Assembly (NCBI GenBank): GCA_948099385.1
Contig: CANUEZ040000182.1
Span: forward strand, 19,655,501 to 19,719,500
Direction of reading: 5' to 3'
DNA length: 64,000 nt
DNA from: Fasciola hepatica
Lineage: Eukaryota > Platyhelminthes > Trematoda > Plagiorchiida > Fasciolidae
Shown one piece after another: positions 24,930-37,005 of the stretch; the stretch's first letter is position 1; each line of letters opens with the position of its first letter. The translations under genes and the position numbers were made by a program. The notes under the pieces are model-generated. The model saw only the letters and a program-made list of their open reading frames with translations, was not told the origin of the DNA and ran no database searches.

Positions 24930-27740
24930 GTCTTTTATTCTGTTTCAAACGACCTGCCGGCTTTTTCGTCCCACACACTACTTTGAAGGCAGTTCAATGT
25001 TCTCCGTGGTTGAGACTTCCTACCTTACTACCTCCATACCGGTTGCATCTATCGGCCACCTGATTCCTACACTACGGATCCAACCAAGATTACTGGCACT
25101 TTCAGCTATCTTTTATTGCTGCCCTGTTCGTCTGTGCTCACAGCTAGGGACTTCAATACTCCGAGCAATTGTTGAATCACTCTATCTCCCCAAGTGGCCT
25201 ACTGAACTTCGTGTCATGCATCCGCTTAGGGCGCTGGATCCAACAAGTAGCCTTCCCAACCAGAGGAAATAACATCCCTGATTTGTTATTCAACAGTGGT
25301 TTATCCGGTGTTTCAGCTAGAGCCCTCGACTTCTTCCCAGGAAGTGGTCATATAATAGTGTCCTGCACCTCCGCAGTTCCCTCCACCCAGTCATAGCTCT
25401 TCAACAGTCAACCGGGATAACTAGCCTGCACGCTTTGATCGTTAAACTAGGAAGATTTCTTCCTGCAAGGTGACCTTAGCCTGGCCACTGATTTACTATG
25501 TTCTTTTTATCCATCCTCCTGTCCATAACCACCACAACTTGTATCACATCAAACCGAGTCTGTAGTTCAGTCCCGAGTCAAATGCATAAAAATATCTAAA
25601 TGTCCAGAAGGTATACCACTCCAAAGGTGGCTGATGGCCATTTTTGCAGCCTCAACGTCTCTCTGTAGCAAATAAGATGATTAGCTTTATCTAAGTGCTG
25701 AACATGATGACCAAATGGTTGAAAAGACCAAAATTGTCTGAGGGGATTTACCATGAAAGAATACCGGATATGAAAACATATTAAACAACCGATGAATACA
25801 GTTGCGCAGTTGGATGGCTGGACGTGGATAAGTCTGTGGCAAACCAAATGGACGGCACATCTAGAGAGGTCGCTGGAGTGATGGTGGAAGAAGTGGCCGG
25901 ATGTAAACATGTTATCGTTGAGCAGATTCTTTACTTCCGAAGAGGTGGAATATGATGCACCAACATGAAAAGGGGCTCTGGGAGACAGATCAGCTTGTGA
26001 TGCGTAGCCACGATAGAAGCAGATGCACGGTTTGCAAAGAAGGTTATTATTTAAGTGAAAAGTAGGTATTTACTTACCGATTAGCGTTTTCTAGGGGCTG
26101 TATATGGTACAGCAACCAGTGGGCACATCATCTCACGCGTGTCGATGGCAGAGTTGTTCAATTACAACTTTTCTGTTTCTGTGACTTCGGGCACACTCGT
26201 TCTACCCCCATGCGTAGACCCCGTCACCGGGCACGTGTTATCCGATTTAGAATTTACCCCAGATGGGGTTACCAACTGGCCTGCCCGTGTCCGGAAGTTC
26301 CCATACCGTAGCCAAAATGGTGTTCCACCGACACTTCTAAATCTTGAAGGAACTGATATAGGGGCCCTGCTATTGAAGGTCTACAACCAGTCCATCAAGT
26401 AAGGTATATTTCAAACAAAGTGGGAAACTGCGGCCGTCATCTTGATTCATAAGAAGGGAGCAACAATGGCCCGTCAAGCTGGTCTCACTAATCGCAGTCC
26501 AATGGCTTCTAGGTTGATAAAACGGGGATACGTTACACACTATGGTCAAACACTATCATCCATAGAGGACAGCACGGCTTTTTAAAGCCACATTCATTTA
26601 CTACTTGTCAGCAGGTCTTTTTAACCCCATAACAGCGGCTGCGACACCAATAGATCTATCATTATTATATACCTTGATATGACCAAGTCTTTTTACCGTG
26701 TCCCGAATTCTTTATTACTAACGGTTTTCCGGTCCCCTTTTACCTCGGCCAACACCACACCTATCCAACCGCTCACAAGTGGTTTCCGTTAACGGATGTT
26801 TCTCACAACATGCTCAAGTCACCAGCGGGGTAATATAAGAGGATGTGTCCGATCCCTCGCCTTTTCTCGCCTAAATAAATGATATATATCTCACTCTGCA
26901 ACATGGTACCCCCCTTAGTTTCGCGGATGACACTGATACCGTCCAAGAGTTTCCTCGTCAGAACCTAGACCATCGGCTGTATGAAACTATAAGTGATCTT
27001 AAACGATTAGGAGACTGGTGCATTCCTTGAAGTATGAAATTCTCAGCCTTCAAGAGCCGCTACACAGCCTTCAGATAACGAGTGATCCCCGGAACCCAGT
27101 CCATCAAAGAACTGCCTATTTCGTATTGCCCGCTAGTTCCAGACCTTGGTCTTCACTTCTCTCGCAGCTCAGAGTTTTCTGGGTATGTTCCACTCCAGGA
27201 TGCTGGAATGAGAAGAACCATTGGTCTCACATCCATACCTTTTCAGCTAAGCGATTGCAAACTGCTCACCTACAAATCTAACTCCGGGCCTCTCCCTAAA
27301 TACTGTCGCATTATTTTCATAAACATGACAAAATCTGATTACATGTCTCTGGAGACCGTGAAGCTTCAATTCACTAAACAGTAAGTGGGATTTTCCCACA
27401 CTTTGTATTACAAGGATTGGGGCATTCTACCCAGCCTCGACCCTCTACGATTGCCTAAAAAGAAGCTCAATTTATCCTTTCTGCGTAGGCTATACCGCCG
27501 CATGGCCTTCCCACGTACTGAACCCATTCGTCTCATTTCCTCTTTGAATTACACCTTGCTTTATCATCCACTTCATCAATCTATCCCTAGATCAAAATTG
27601 GCTTTCAGATTTAAAGTTTTCCTCATAGAACATTGAAAGTCATGGAATAATTTCCCGAAAAACATCCATCAAAGTCTCTCGATCTCTCAGTTCAGAGCCC
27701 CATTGGATCACCTCCTGAATGTTCTCAATAAGATCCTTTT
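24930..27740 (+). mobile_element. Decayed CR1/Jockey-type LINE, family D copy D2
   Basis: A plus-strand LINE interrupted by the R25 repeat. The left part carries endonuclease relics: VYRPPDSYTT near 25,047, LTARDFNTPS (a decayed GDFN block) near 25,140, and NNIPDLLFNSGLS near 25,269. The right part resumes at 26,139 with the linker (VTGHVLSDLEFTPDGV). It continues with IIYLDMTKSFYRVPNS near 26,670, an intact FADD box at 26,920-26,931, RRTIGLTSIPFQL near 27,212, and the C-terminal SWNNFPKNIHQSLSISQF near 27,640. Many stops and shifts show it is long dead. It is the same family as D1. Confidence 0.8.
25590..26105 (-). repeat. Dispersed repeat R, copy R25
   Basis: This block separates the endonuclease end from the reverse transcriptase start of the D2 LINE. 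Read on the minus strand, its landmarks are a GTAAATACCTAC string (about 26,075-26,062), GGTGCATCATATTCC (about 25,962), CATCCGGCCACTTCTTCCACC (about 25,901), CATATCCGGTATTCTTTC (about 25,772), CAGACAATTTTGG (about 25,740), and CTTAGATAA near 25,694. All of these reappear in R56 (56,623-57,404), but in a rotated order. No coding capacity is recognised. Confidence 0.65.
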
Positions 27741-28229
27741 TACTGGCCAGAGTGTGACGGAAGAGCTGGACTACGAAAACGGGTTTGATTACTTGGGATA
27801 TAGCGTGGCACCATAGAACTTTTACCACTAGTCCAGAGACAAGACCAGGTGGACATTTTCCTTTTACATTATGATGCACATAGTCTACAATCATGTAGCT
27901 GCAGTTTGTTGGCTTTTGCAATTAATCAGTTCAATGCTTGCCGGTTCTCCCAATTCCAGACAATATTCACGTTCTCCTTTTACCTACTAGCCCTGGGTCT
28001 TTGGCCTCTGATATCTCTGTAGCATCAGGCAAATTTGCTGTTTAGGAGCCTAGGACAATAAATTCCACAGTCCCCTACTTTATTTGATGGTTCGCCCCTT
28101 TGCCATTCATTTTGGCAAAGAACATCGACCCGGGTTTTATGTCCGACTTTATTTAGCCTTCCTTAATTATCCCGTTCTAGAACCTTTTATCCCAAATGCC
28201 CACCTTCCAGTAGCAACTAGTTGGCTTGT
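27741..28229. other. No recognisable feature
   Basis: AT-rich stretch after the D2 LINE C terminus. Its 3' untranslated region may extend into it, but no tail or repeat partner is evident. Confidence 0.35.
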
Positions 28230-28600
28230 TCTCTCGTCTCATCTCCGAATCTACCACCCGTCAATGACGGCTATTTTCCCTCCTAAGCATCACAATATCT
28301 CCCATCGGTACATTTAACCTCATTCACGCCAGCTGACCTGGAACGGTCTCTCATAGTCTTACGCGCGGTCTGGCGTTGTACGGGACAGAGACACATAATC
28401 TAGCCTGCTCTTGACAACATTCGTCGTCCTACTCCGTGCGTTTGCTAAGTCCCACTCAACATATTTCCATCCCAAGCTGGCAAAACATCGGATGCCAACG
28501 GCACCCATAGCATGGCTTCTTCGGGGCTTGTGGAAGCAGACCATCCCTAGGCAGTTGTGAAAAAAGAAAAATAAGCAATTAGTTACTGTCGGGTGGATAA
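28230..28600 (-). repeat. Dispersed repeat, copy R28
   Basis: Reverse-complement homologue of R9 (9,075-9,440). On the minus strand one reads CACAACTGCC near 28,562, CCATGCTATGG near 28,516, CCAGCTTGGGATGG near 28,482, and GGTCAGCTGGCGTGA near 28,341, in the same order as in R9. The match extends over roughly 350 bp but with many substitutions and small indels. Confidence 0.55.
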
Positions 28601-29439
28601 GCTGGGGAAATTTCCTATATAGGCCCAACCATCACTTTGTCGGGAAAAAAGAAAAAAGAAAAAATGGAACCCAAAAGTGACCTAGTGGGATCGATTTGAT
28701 ATCGGGCCGTAAAGAAAATGGTCAACCTTCATTCGTGGGTACGTCTGTTGTCAGCTCCGTCCTGATCCTGCGAAGTGGCAACCTCCTATCGCCCTTGTTC
28801 GCTTGGTAAACTTTTGCTTGACTGGGGTGTCAGCGCACTGGACTCTACACATATGCTTATCCACCTGCCGCATTGGTTTTCAAACACCTCATACCTTCCC
28901 CATGCACGCCTAATCTGCAAGTCGAAGTTAAATACAGTGGCTAGCATAGCCTAGGCTTTTAACCCACTGATCCGGGCTGCATGTCAACGCATATGACCAA
29001 GATACCTGGCTCAGGTAAACCAAAAAAACGAGAAAAAGTATGTGGAGAAACAGTTCATCTTTTCCATCCATTCTGTTATATCTTTCGTCATCTTTGGTAA
29101 AACGCGACCTTCCCGACCTCTTAGCATCCAAGATAAGCTTGGGTTTACTACCCTACCTGGCAGCACTCAACACCCGGCAACAGCCAGCAGTATCAGATCC
29201 GTAAAGCACCACAGTTGCAATTTTCGTATACAACCCTCAGGCCAGCCACACACACGGTTAGTTGGGTTCTCAGTACTTCCTAGTTGCCTTCTGTCAACTA
29301 CAGTCATTGCAGTATCCTCGACGTCTGGCCAAATAACCTGGATAAGATGTCGAGGCAACAGATAAAAAACACCCACCTCACTAAAGTCCACAAAAAATGA
29401 AAATAGGGGAAACCGCTCATATTCTCCATTCCTAACTAA
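28601..29439. other. No recognisable feature
   Basis: Contains an A-rich run (about 28,645-28,665) next to R28 but no gene or repeat I can assign. It directly abuts the outer edge of the palindrome. Confidence 0.35.
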
Positions 29440-31179
29440 CTACATTTTCTTTCTTTCGTAAAAGTGCAGCGTTTAACGCCACCTGGCGTCTAACTCACTT
29501 TTGAGATAACAGACCAATTTATTAGCAACCTCCCGTGAACAAACACAGAGCACCAGCCGGTGGCAGTCGACCAGTAAATATCCCACCGCCGCGCCGCTGG
29601 TTCGCGAATTGTATCTTTGGTTTCCCTGTTCGTGCCTTAGCCGGGCGATAGCATACCGCCCTTCTACATACTCATACAAACCAAGACCTTACCTTTTCAT
29701 CATCATATCCCACCCATGCTAATCGACCGCTTAAAAGGTCCTCATAATTCTCAGCTAGAAAATCCTCCAGATTGTTGCTCTCTCCCGCTCTCATCTGTTT
29801 CAGATCCTACGGAATACTGTTCTGTTCATCACAGGGCACGAATGCAAGCCATCAGTGACAGCATGGCTTCGTGTGCTGGCTGATTCCTCGGTGTCATTTT
29901 TCGTACTATTGGCCAAAGAATACAGCCTGACTCGTGTAGGCCAAGCCTCTACTTGTGTGCTGCATCCGATGGCTAATCTAGCCCAGAAGCATATAAACTC
30001 TTCCGACGGCTTCCTATTGGACTGACTGGAGTTCCTGATAGGTCTTCCTCCGACGAGGTCTCAATCCCGCACGCCATCTACTGCTGCATCGACAACCAAA
30101 GTCGATCTTTTTCAACGGACGCGGCTCCCCAGTTTCCACTGTTCTTTCTTCTTTGACAACACATCCATCAATGCCGAAAGAGGACCATACTCGCAAGATA
30201 GTATGCTTTACCTACGGCAGTTGCCAGTTGATATATTATACCTAGCTGCGACCTCCTTTTGACAGCTTCGGGTTATCAACAATTAACCGACGTTACCTAT
30301 CTCAATAAGGGGGGTACCCGAGATGCTGTAAGCAATTTTCACCCATATCGCCCAGTGTGGGTGCAGAAGAGCCCCAAAGAACTCCGTAGAATAATGTATT
30401 TATCATTTTAAAAGTAGTCAGGTCCCGTCACCGCGAAAGCCTGTGCCACCTTTTCCGGTTCGGCGTTTTGTTCCGCCTCGAGGGCATTCCGCTCCGTAAT
30501 TCATTGTTGTTACCTTGAGGCTCCATTCTTCTTCTGCAAGCAGCGGATTCCCATCACTGGATGACACCCATTATTTCAAAAAATCGTCCCACCTTTTCCA
30601 TGTTATCCTGGCTCCCTCTATGTCCATGAATGTCCGCTTGAGTACCATTTTTCAGCTTTCCCCTGCCTACTTGGTTCATTTATTTCGAAAAAGTGCCCTT
30701 CATCGCTTCAGCATCACCCCTATGTACATTGTATCTCCTACATCCTGAGACGACAATCCTTTGAACTATTCCGTGTCCCGCCGGTTCTTTGCAATCTCTG
30801 ATGACTAAATTGGAGCTAACTCGTATGTACCGCGTGAACCTTTGTCAACAATGTTCACTTAAACTCTGTCCAGTTCTATTCCCTTGTTCGCTAAAGTGGC
30901 CGACTGTTCCGTTTAAAATTTTAGTTTTTCTTTCAGATTAACAGTGTGCACCTTGATCCATCTCTCATGCGTCCTCCTCGGCTAAGGTAGAAAAATCAAT
31001 TTTTATTATTATTGTTATTAGCTACCATCATGTTAGCTCGACATTCTTGATCGGAGAAACTCCAAGATGTCTGATTGCTTTCCGCCTATGCCGTCACACT
31101 TGGACAAACCATCTATTCCGCTTGCAACGGCGTAGAGTTTGAAGGCTAGGTTTGAGTATATCCAACCATTTGATTGCCC

Positions 31180-31740
31180 GCGAAGACCAGTCGGAAGCAA
31201 AGGTGGCCAGGAAACCGGCAGATGCAACCTCCACCTGACTTCAGCAAAGCCTCTGACAAGGTATCTCATGGATCACCGTCGCAGATACTCGGGGCTCTTG
31301 GTGTAGAGGCTCTATTATTCCAGTGAATTGCAGATTTTTTGAACGAAATAATGTTTACCGTGGGTTGCACCGTCAGTCGCTCGTCCCTTCAGTGCCTCTA
31401 ATGGGGCTCTACAGGTATCAGTTTTGTGAAGAAAAGATCCACCATTCGTTTTTCAGCCACTTTGCCCGTTGCCGCGGGTGACCTCAAAATCTGGAGAACG
31501 ACCCAGTCAGAAGTCGATCACCGGTTTTTGTGGAGCGACAATGACGCACTTGAGAATTGGTGCTAGACTTCGCAACTCCCCATCAACGTAGTGCCGTTTG
31601 CACACATGATATGTGGAGGATAGATGGTGGCACATCCTGCAACTTAAACAGAACACCCATCCGCAAGTCGGACTGTGAGGAAGATTTTGGAGTGGCGGTG
31701 ACATCGAATATGGAGGTCACAGCCAACCCGGGCAGGGCAT
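31180..31740 (+). pseudogene. Decayed LINE reverse transcriptase palm in palindrome left arm
   Basis: From 31,222 one reads PPDFSKASDKVSH, a decayed first aspartate block of a CR1-type reverse transcriptase. The next blocks are FLNEIMFTVGCTVS and, at about 31,470, AAGDLKIWRTTQSEVDH, the degraded xADD catalytic box with its normal downstream context. This continues to DCEEDFGVAVTSNMEVTAN near 31,670, the thumb entry. In-frame stops occur. The part from 31,472 onward is repeated at 34,178 as the start of the second tandem unit. Confidence 0.7.
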
Positions 31741-34177
31741 GAGCCTCAGACTGGAGTGATTGCGGGGCAACACCTCCATTTTGGACCCTTTCTCTACGTC
31801 GTCCTTCAAAGTGCAGCTTGCGTACCACGGACGCCCGCGACGAGTACATGGTGGACCAGCCACTTTTCCCTGTGCGGCCACATGAATAGCGAAGCTAGAG
31901 GCACTACGGCTGATTTCATTGGGTCATGGACTATAGCTTTACGGACCAACTTCCAGCGCGAGCAGGTGACGTCATCTTTACTTGTGGAGGACTGACGGCA
32001 TCGTACCAGATGTCCAAAGGATGGGATTAGGAAAGCAGGGTTTTAGAGAATAATAGAGAACAAAAGCCAGGAAAGAATGAAATTGGTCATCCGGGTGAAG
32101 AATAAACGGTAAATGGGTGATCAGTACCACAGGGGTCGTGCCACCGGACGACGGTTGCAGCTGGAGGTGTAATGGAGGATACGGCATGGGGAAGCCGTCA
32201 ACTGGAGAACAATGGTGATTCTAGGCAGCTTGTCATGAGGCAAAAAATGCAGACGGAAAGGGCATAGGAAGTCGAGGGGCCGATGGGGAGTGCGCATAAA
32301 GTCGGGCCGGTAGACCAAAAGGTCATACAAGCCAACCAGGATGCTAGTATACCAGTTGCAAAATACTCGGCTGTCGCTCGGGTATTCCCTCAGATGTTGG
32401 ATATAAATTAATGGAGAGCAGGGACCTTCATCCACGGTGGTGCTATAAACCAGTGCCTGCGGCATTAGAAACAAATGGGCGGAATTGAAAGAGAGGGCTG
32501 AGCTGCGGCCCCTAGTAGTTACAGTATCCTAAAAGTGGTTAGCTGAAAGCGACCGTATCTCGAGGGAAGCCAAAAACCACTAATTCGCCTATCGAAGGGA
32601 CAGGCACTGCGATATGGTAGGCAAAGTAGTAGCCCTTCTCGTCAGATGGGTTTTTTTGGATCGCGCGAAATCGGAAGCCACTTTATGTACAACCGAAACT
32701 CAACTGTGTGCTGTCATTGTCGAAATGTTTATGAGAAAAGCGCAATTGCTTGGGTACAGAAGTCAAAACTCGGAAAAAGAAAAGGGCGCAGAACCCACAC
32801 AGGCACTAGAACAGTCAAAGGCACAGGAGAAAATGCGTTACTTATGTTTTGGTATTTTATTCTCCCAGCAGCGGAATGGGACATGGAAAGCTGTGTTCGC
32901 GGTAGGGCGGAAAAGTATTTTACCCGGTGGCTTCGCGGGCGAACCTTGTTCCATAGTATAACGGAAAACACCAGACACAGAATAGGAAACCAACCAACCA
33001 TTCTAGGCCAAGACAGATGTGATCAGCATTCATCCACCGTTATGCAAGAGTGATTTCATGTTGATCAGGTTCACACCCCACCTCAGGTATTTGGGGGTCA
33101 CAGTGAAACTGCGTACGAGTTCGGGAAAGACAAGTGCCGTCGAATTAAATACTAAACTAGGTAAACTGGACCGGAGTGGAGATGAAGAATTTGCTGCGGT
33201 AGAAGAAACGTGCCCAAAAATGGGCGAAACACACTGGTGTTGCAGGGAAATTTAGCTTCGCTGTGAGGAAACAATTAAAACAGAAAGCTTGGTTGGTGAA
33301 CGGCGGCGGGTAGAAAACCTATCCGGTGAAGTGATGGAATTTAGCAGAAGTTTAAAGTAGTCGGGGTCGGAGGAGCATGCCAGCTTTTCACCAAACACCG
33401 AACCTGAGCTGTCAAGACACAAAGAAGCTCGACGAGAGCATTTGCGTTAGCAATGATGAAAGCAGCTGAGCAAACCTCTGAGATATTTTAGGTGAGCCTA
33501 ATCAAAATTTATGGGAGATAGTGGTAAGTCAGCATGAGCGGACAGCCAGTGCGCTTGGCATTCAACACTGTTTCATCATCAAGCCCAAAGCTTGAGGCAA
33601 CGAAATCTCGAGTGATAAGACAACCGGTCGCTAGAATGAATCTACGGATGTGAGATGAGAATTTTCACAGTTTTTCAGCCCAGACGCATGGTAGCCTACA
33701 CCGTTTGGACCAACGTATTATGTGCAACGAGTATATACAAGCAAAAACAGTCTACATGTTCTCCGTCTTTTACTAATGAAACTGGATGGCCCTAGGACGA
33801 AACTGAGTTCCCATTGGAGTTATTGGAAAGGTCTCAGACAAAGTGTCCCCAGAAAAGGTGTCGGAACAATAACATTAAGCAATGAGGGCGAGGTCTGTGA
33901 GGATCAGAGCAAGGCGGGGCTCCTAGTTATTACTTCAAAAGTGTGCACCAAAAAATCGGGTGCACCAGAGGATCCCAGAAGATCAGTAACGGGCTCCTGA
34001 CATGCATATATCTCTGTAAGGTTGGGGGAAACGGAGGTTATACCAGATGAGTCGCACGTAGCCAATTCAGCGGGACCAGGTGGTGTACATCCAGCTATCT
34101 TAATGCCACTGGCCGCTGAAGTGAGCGGGCCAATCCGTTGGCTGTTTATGCAAGTGGTACACAATGAGTGCTGTCGA
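31472..34177 (+). repeat. Tandem duplication unit A (2.7 kb)
   Basis: Unit A is followed directly by unit B (34,178-36,859). Corresponding points are 2,706 bp apart at the start and 2,681 bp apart after a 25-bp segment (about 31,637-31,661) that B lacks. Otherwise they are nearly identical, including short unmatched frames such as 32,646-33,053 and 35,327-35,734. The junction sits at GTCGACCG, where LINE linker/palm sequence is fused to the later xADD region of a reverse transcriptase. The order is therefore not that of an intact LINE. About 32,000-33,700 of the unit has no recognisable content. Confidence 0.9.
33722..34177 (+). pseudogene. LINE endonuclease-RT linker and RT start, first copy
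   Basis: The plus strand reads GVGTITLSNEGEVCEDQSKA, KKSGAPEDPR, then AGPGGVHPAILMPLAAEVSG and IRWLFMQVVH. This is the typical passage from linker to the first reverse transcriptase block of CR1 elements (the usual form is PGPDGIHPxxL). A stop near 33,998 separates the two halves. The fragment ends abruptly at the unit A/B junction. Confidence 0.7.
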
Positions 34178-36859
34178 CCGCGGGTGACCTCAAAATCTGG
34201 AGAACGACCCAGTCAGAAGTCGATCACCGGTTTTTGTGGAGCGACAATGACGCACTTGAGAATTGGTGCTAGACTTCGCAACTCCCCATCAACGTAGTGC
34301 CGTTTGCACACATGATATGTGGAGGATAGATGGTGGCACATCCGCAAGTCGGACTGTGAGGAAGATTTTGGAGTGGCGGTGACATCGAATATGGAGGTCA
34401 CAGCCAACCCGGGCAGGGCATGAGCCTCAGACTGGAGTGATTGCGGGGCAACACCTCCATTTTGGACCCTTTCTCTACGTCGTCCTTCAAAGTGCAGCTT
34501 GCGTACCACGGACGCCCGCGACGAGTACATGGTGGACCAGCCACTTTTCCCTGTGCGGCCACATGAATAGCGAAGCTAGAGGCACTACGGCTGATTTCAT
34601 TGGGTCATGGACTATAGCTTTACGGACCAACTTCCAGCGCGAGCAGGTGACGTCATCTTTACTTGTGGAGGACTGACGGCATCGTACCAGATGTCCAAAG
34701 GATGGGATTAGGAAAGCAGGGTTTTAGAGAATAATAGAGAACAAAAGCCAGGAAAGAATGAAATTGGTCATCCGGGTGAAGAATAAACGGTAAATGGGTG
34801 ATCAGTACCACAGGGGTCGTGCCACCGGACGACGGTTGCAGCTGGAGGTGTAATGGAGGATACGGCATGGGGAAGCCGTCAACTGGAGAACAATGGTGAT
34901 TCTAGGCAGCTTGTCATGAGGCAAAAAATGCAGACGGAAAGGGCATAGGAAGTCGAGGGGCCGATGGGGAGTGCGCATAAAGTCGGGCCGGTAGACCAAA
35001 AGGTCATACAAGCCAACCAGGATGCTAGTATACCAGTTGCAAAATACTCGGCTGTCGCTCGGGTATTCCCTCAGATGTTGGATATAAATTAATGGAGAGC
35101 AGGGACCTTCATCCACGGTGGTGCTATAAACCAGTGCCTGCGGCATTAGAAACAAATGGGCGGAATTGAAAGAGAGGGCTGAGCTGCGGCCCCTAGTAGT
35201 TACAGTATCCTAAAAGTGGTTAGCTGAAAGCGACCGTATCTCGAGGGAAGCCAAAAACCACTAATTCGCCTATCGAAGGGACAGGCACTGCGATATGGTA
35301 GGCAAAGTAGTAGCCCTTCTCGTCAGATGGGTTTTTTTGGATCGCGCGAAATCGGAAGCCACTTTATGTACAACCGAAACTCAACTGTGTGCTGTCATTG
35401 TCGAAATGTTTATGAGAAAAGCGCAATTGCTTGGGTACAGAAGTCAAAACTCGGAAAAAGAAAAGGGCGCAGAACCCACACAGGCACTAGAACAGTCAAA
35501 GGCACAGGAGAAAATGCGTTACTTATGTTTTGGTATTTTATTCTCCCAGCAGCGGAATGGGACATGGAAAGCTGTGTTCGCGGTAGGGCGGAAAAGTATT
35601 TTACCCGGTGGCTTCGCGGGCGAACCTTGTTCCATAGTATAACGGAAAACACCAGACACAGAATAGGAAACCAACCAACCATTCTAGGCCAAGACAGATG
35701 TGATCAGCATTCATCCACCGTTATGCAAGAGTGATTTCATGTTGATCAGGTTCACACCCCACCTCAGGTATTTGGGGGTCACAGTGAAACTGCGTACGAG
35801 TTCGGGAAAGACAAGTGCCGTCGAATTAAATACTAAACTAGGTAAACTGGACCGGAGTGGAGATGAAGAATTTGCTGCGGTAGAAGAAACGTGCCCAAAA
35901 ATGGGCGAAACACACTGGTGTTGCAGGGAAATTTAGCTTCGCTGTGAGGAAACAATTAAAACAGAAAGCTTGGTTGGTGAACGGCGGCGGGTAGAAAACC
36001 TATCCGGTGAAGTGATGGAATTTAGCAGAAGTTTAAAGTAGTCGGGGTCGGAGGAGCATGCCAGCTTTTCACCAAACACCGAACCTGAGCTGTCAAGACA
36101 CAAAGAAGCTCGACGAGAGCATTTGCGTTAGCAATGATGAAAGCAGCTGAGCAAACCTCTGAGATATTTTAGGTGAGCCTAATCAAAATTTATGGGAGAT
36201 AGTGGTAAGTCAGCATGAGCGGACAGCCAGTGCGCTTGGCATTCAACACTGTTTCATCATCAAGCCCAAAGCTTGAGGCAACGAAATCTCGAGTGATAAG
36301 ACAACCGGTCGCTAGAATGAATCTACGGATGTGAGATGAGAATTTTCACAGTTTTTCAGCCCAGACGCATGGTAGCCTACACCGTTTGGACCAACGTATT
36401 ATGTGCAACGAGTATATACAAGCAAAAACAGTCTACATGTTCTCCGTCTTTTACTAATGAAACTGGATGGCCCTAGGACGAAACTGAGTTCCCATTGGAG
36501 TTATTGGAAAGGTCTCAGACAAAGTGTCCCCAGAAAAGGTGTCGGAACAATAACATTAAGCAATGAGGGCGAGGTCTGTGAGGATCAGAGCAAGGCGGGG
36601 CTCCTAGTTATTACTTCAAAAGTGTGCACCAAAAAATCGGGTGCACCAGAGGATCCCAGAAGATCAGTAACGGGCTCCTGACATGCATATATCTCTGTAA
36701 GGTTGGGGGAAACGGAGGTTATACCAGATGAGTCGCACGTAGCCAATTCAGCGGGACCAGGTGGCGTACATCCAGCTATCTTAATGCCACTGGCCGCTGA
36801 AGTGAGCGGGCCAATCCGTTGGCTGTTTATGCAAGTGGTACACAATGAGTGCTGTCGAC
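34178..36859 (+). repeat. Tandem duplication unit B (2.7 kb)
   Basis: Second unit of the tandem pair, differing from A mainly by the 25-bp deletion and a few substitutions (for example C at 36,765 against T at 34,084). Beyond 36,859 the sequence continues into reverse transcriptase that unit A does not have, so unit B carries the original right-hand continuation. Confidence 0.9.
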
Positions 36860-37005
36860 CGACTGAAAGGCAGCTACCCACAAAGGTGGACAACGCTAGA
36901 AGAAAAAACTGCAGGCCTGTAAGCCTTACCTGTTGTAAGTCAATTCTCGAAAATCGAGCAACGCTTAGCCAATTCAAACGAATCCCAAAACCAGAACGAG
37001 ACTGA
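36403..37005 (+). pseudogene. LINE linker and RT N-terminal region, second copy with continuation
   Basis: Same blocks as at 33,722-34,177, but here the frame runs on past the duplication edge into NCRPVSLTCCKSILEN near 36,910. This corresponds to the conserved NYRPVSLTSxxCKxLE block of CR1-type reverse transcriptase. After about 37,005 no further LINE blocks are traceable. The mirror copy lies at 40,508-41,110 on the minus strand. Confidence 0.75.

Noticed and set aside
32646..33053. A 135-codon frame recurring at 35,327-35,734 and 41,779-42,186
   Set aside because: Its recurrence is explained by the tandem duplication and the palindrome, not by selection. It has no recognised motif and overlaps other equally long frames.
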